The position numbers were made by a program, and so were the translations under genes. A model generated the notes under the pieces. It was given only the letters and a program-made list of their open reading frames with translations, had not been told where the DNA came from and made no database searches. A stretch of DNA of 5,094 nt from Paracoccaceae bacterium (lineage in GTDB: Bacteria; Pseudomonadota; Alphaproteobacteria; Rhodobacterales; Rhodobacteraceae). This document shows positions 5,030 to 5,094 of this stretch, one piece after another; the first letter of the stretch is position 1, and every line of letters begins with the position of its first letter. The stretch lies in assembly GCA_023260935.1 (NCBI GenBank), contig JALQTL010000184.1:1-5094 (forward strand), read 5' to 3'.

Positions 5030-5094
5030 AAAGGGCGATTGTGGCGCACTTGGCGGGGGCTAGCAGGCGATATGGTTCAGCGCAGGCCTTGGGC

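Noticed and set aside
5077..5094. Possible last five codons and stop (AQGLR, TGA) of a minus-strand gene entering from the right
   Set aside because: Too short to support; only the terminator-like hairpin 47 bp further on hints at it.

Overview
The window looks like part of the chromosome or a large plasmid of a GC-rich alphaproteobacterium, most likely of the Rhodobacterales (Paracoccus/Rhodobacter type). The basis is the high GC content, GC-rich third codon positions, GTG starts and the style of the proteins; no rRNA or other taxonomic marker is present, so this placement is an inference. Every gene I can support lies on the minus strand, so the window is best read from right to left.

Right part (about 4850 to 5094): a leader region without a supported gene. 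It holds a small terminator-like hairpin and a perfect 6+6 palindrome next to it. Then comes a DUF1003 membrane protein gene (4850 to 4149) with an N-terminal cysteine motif, two membrane segments and a C-terminal coiled coil. It looks unrelated to the sugar genes that follow.

Middle and left (4148 to 1): a sugar-phosphate operon. An AT-rich intergenic patch (about 4068 to 4124) carries two overlapping inverted repeats that resemble DeoR/GlpR-family operators. Behind it come a DeoR-family repressor (GTG start), a diverged triose-phosphate-isomerase-family enzyme (ATGA overlap with the repressor), an RpiB-family isomerase (12 bp later), a class 1 fructose-bisphosphatase-like phosphatase (44 bp later, with a GC hairpin in the gap) and a DhaK-domain ketose kinase that runs off the left edge.

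The pair of diverged TIM and RpiB paralogues beside a DeoR regulator matches the EryH/EryI part of the erythritol loci of Brucella and rhizobia. A DhaK-family kinase next to them matches the L-erythrulose route: kinase to L-erythrulose 1-phosphate, TIM-family enzyme to D-erythrulose 4-phosphate, RpiB-family enzyme to D-erythrose 4-phosphate. The phosphatase would then plausibly act on sedoheptulose 1,7-bisphosphate or fructose 1,6-bisphosphate made by an aldolase from the products. The alternative is a plain dihydroxyacetone/triose route (DHA to DHAP to GAP to FBP to F6P). Changed active-site residues in the two isomerases favour the C4 reading. No CRISPR array, insertion sequence, tRNA or rRNA was seen.
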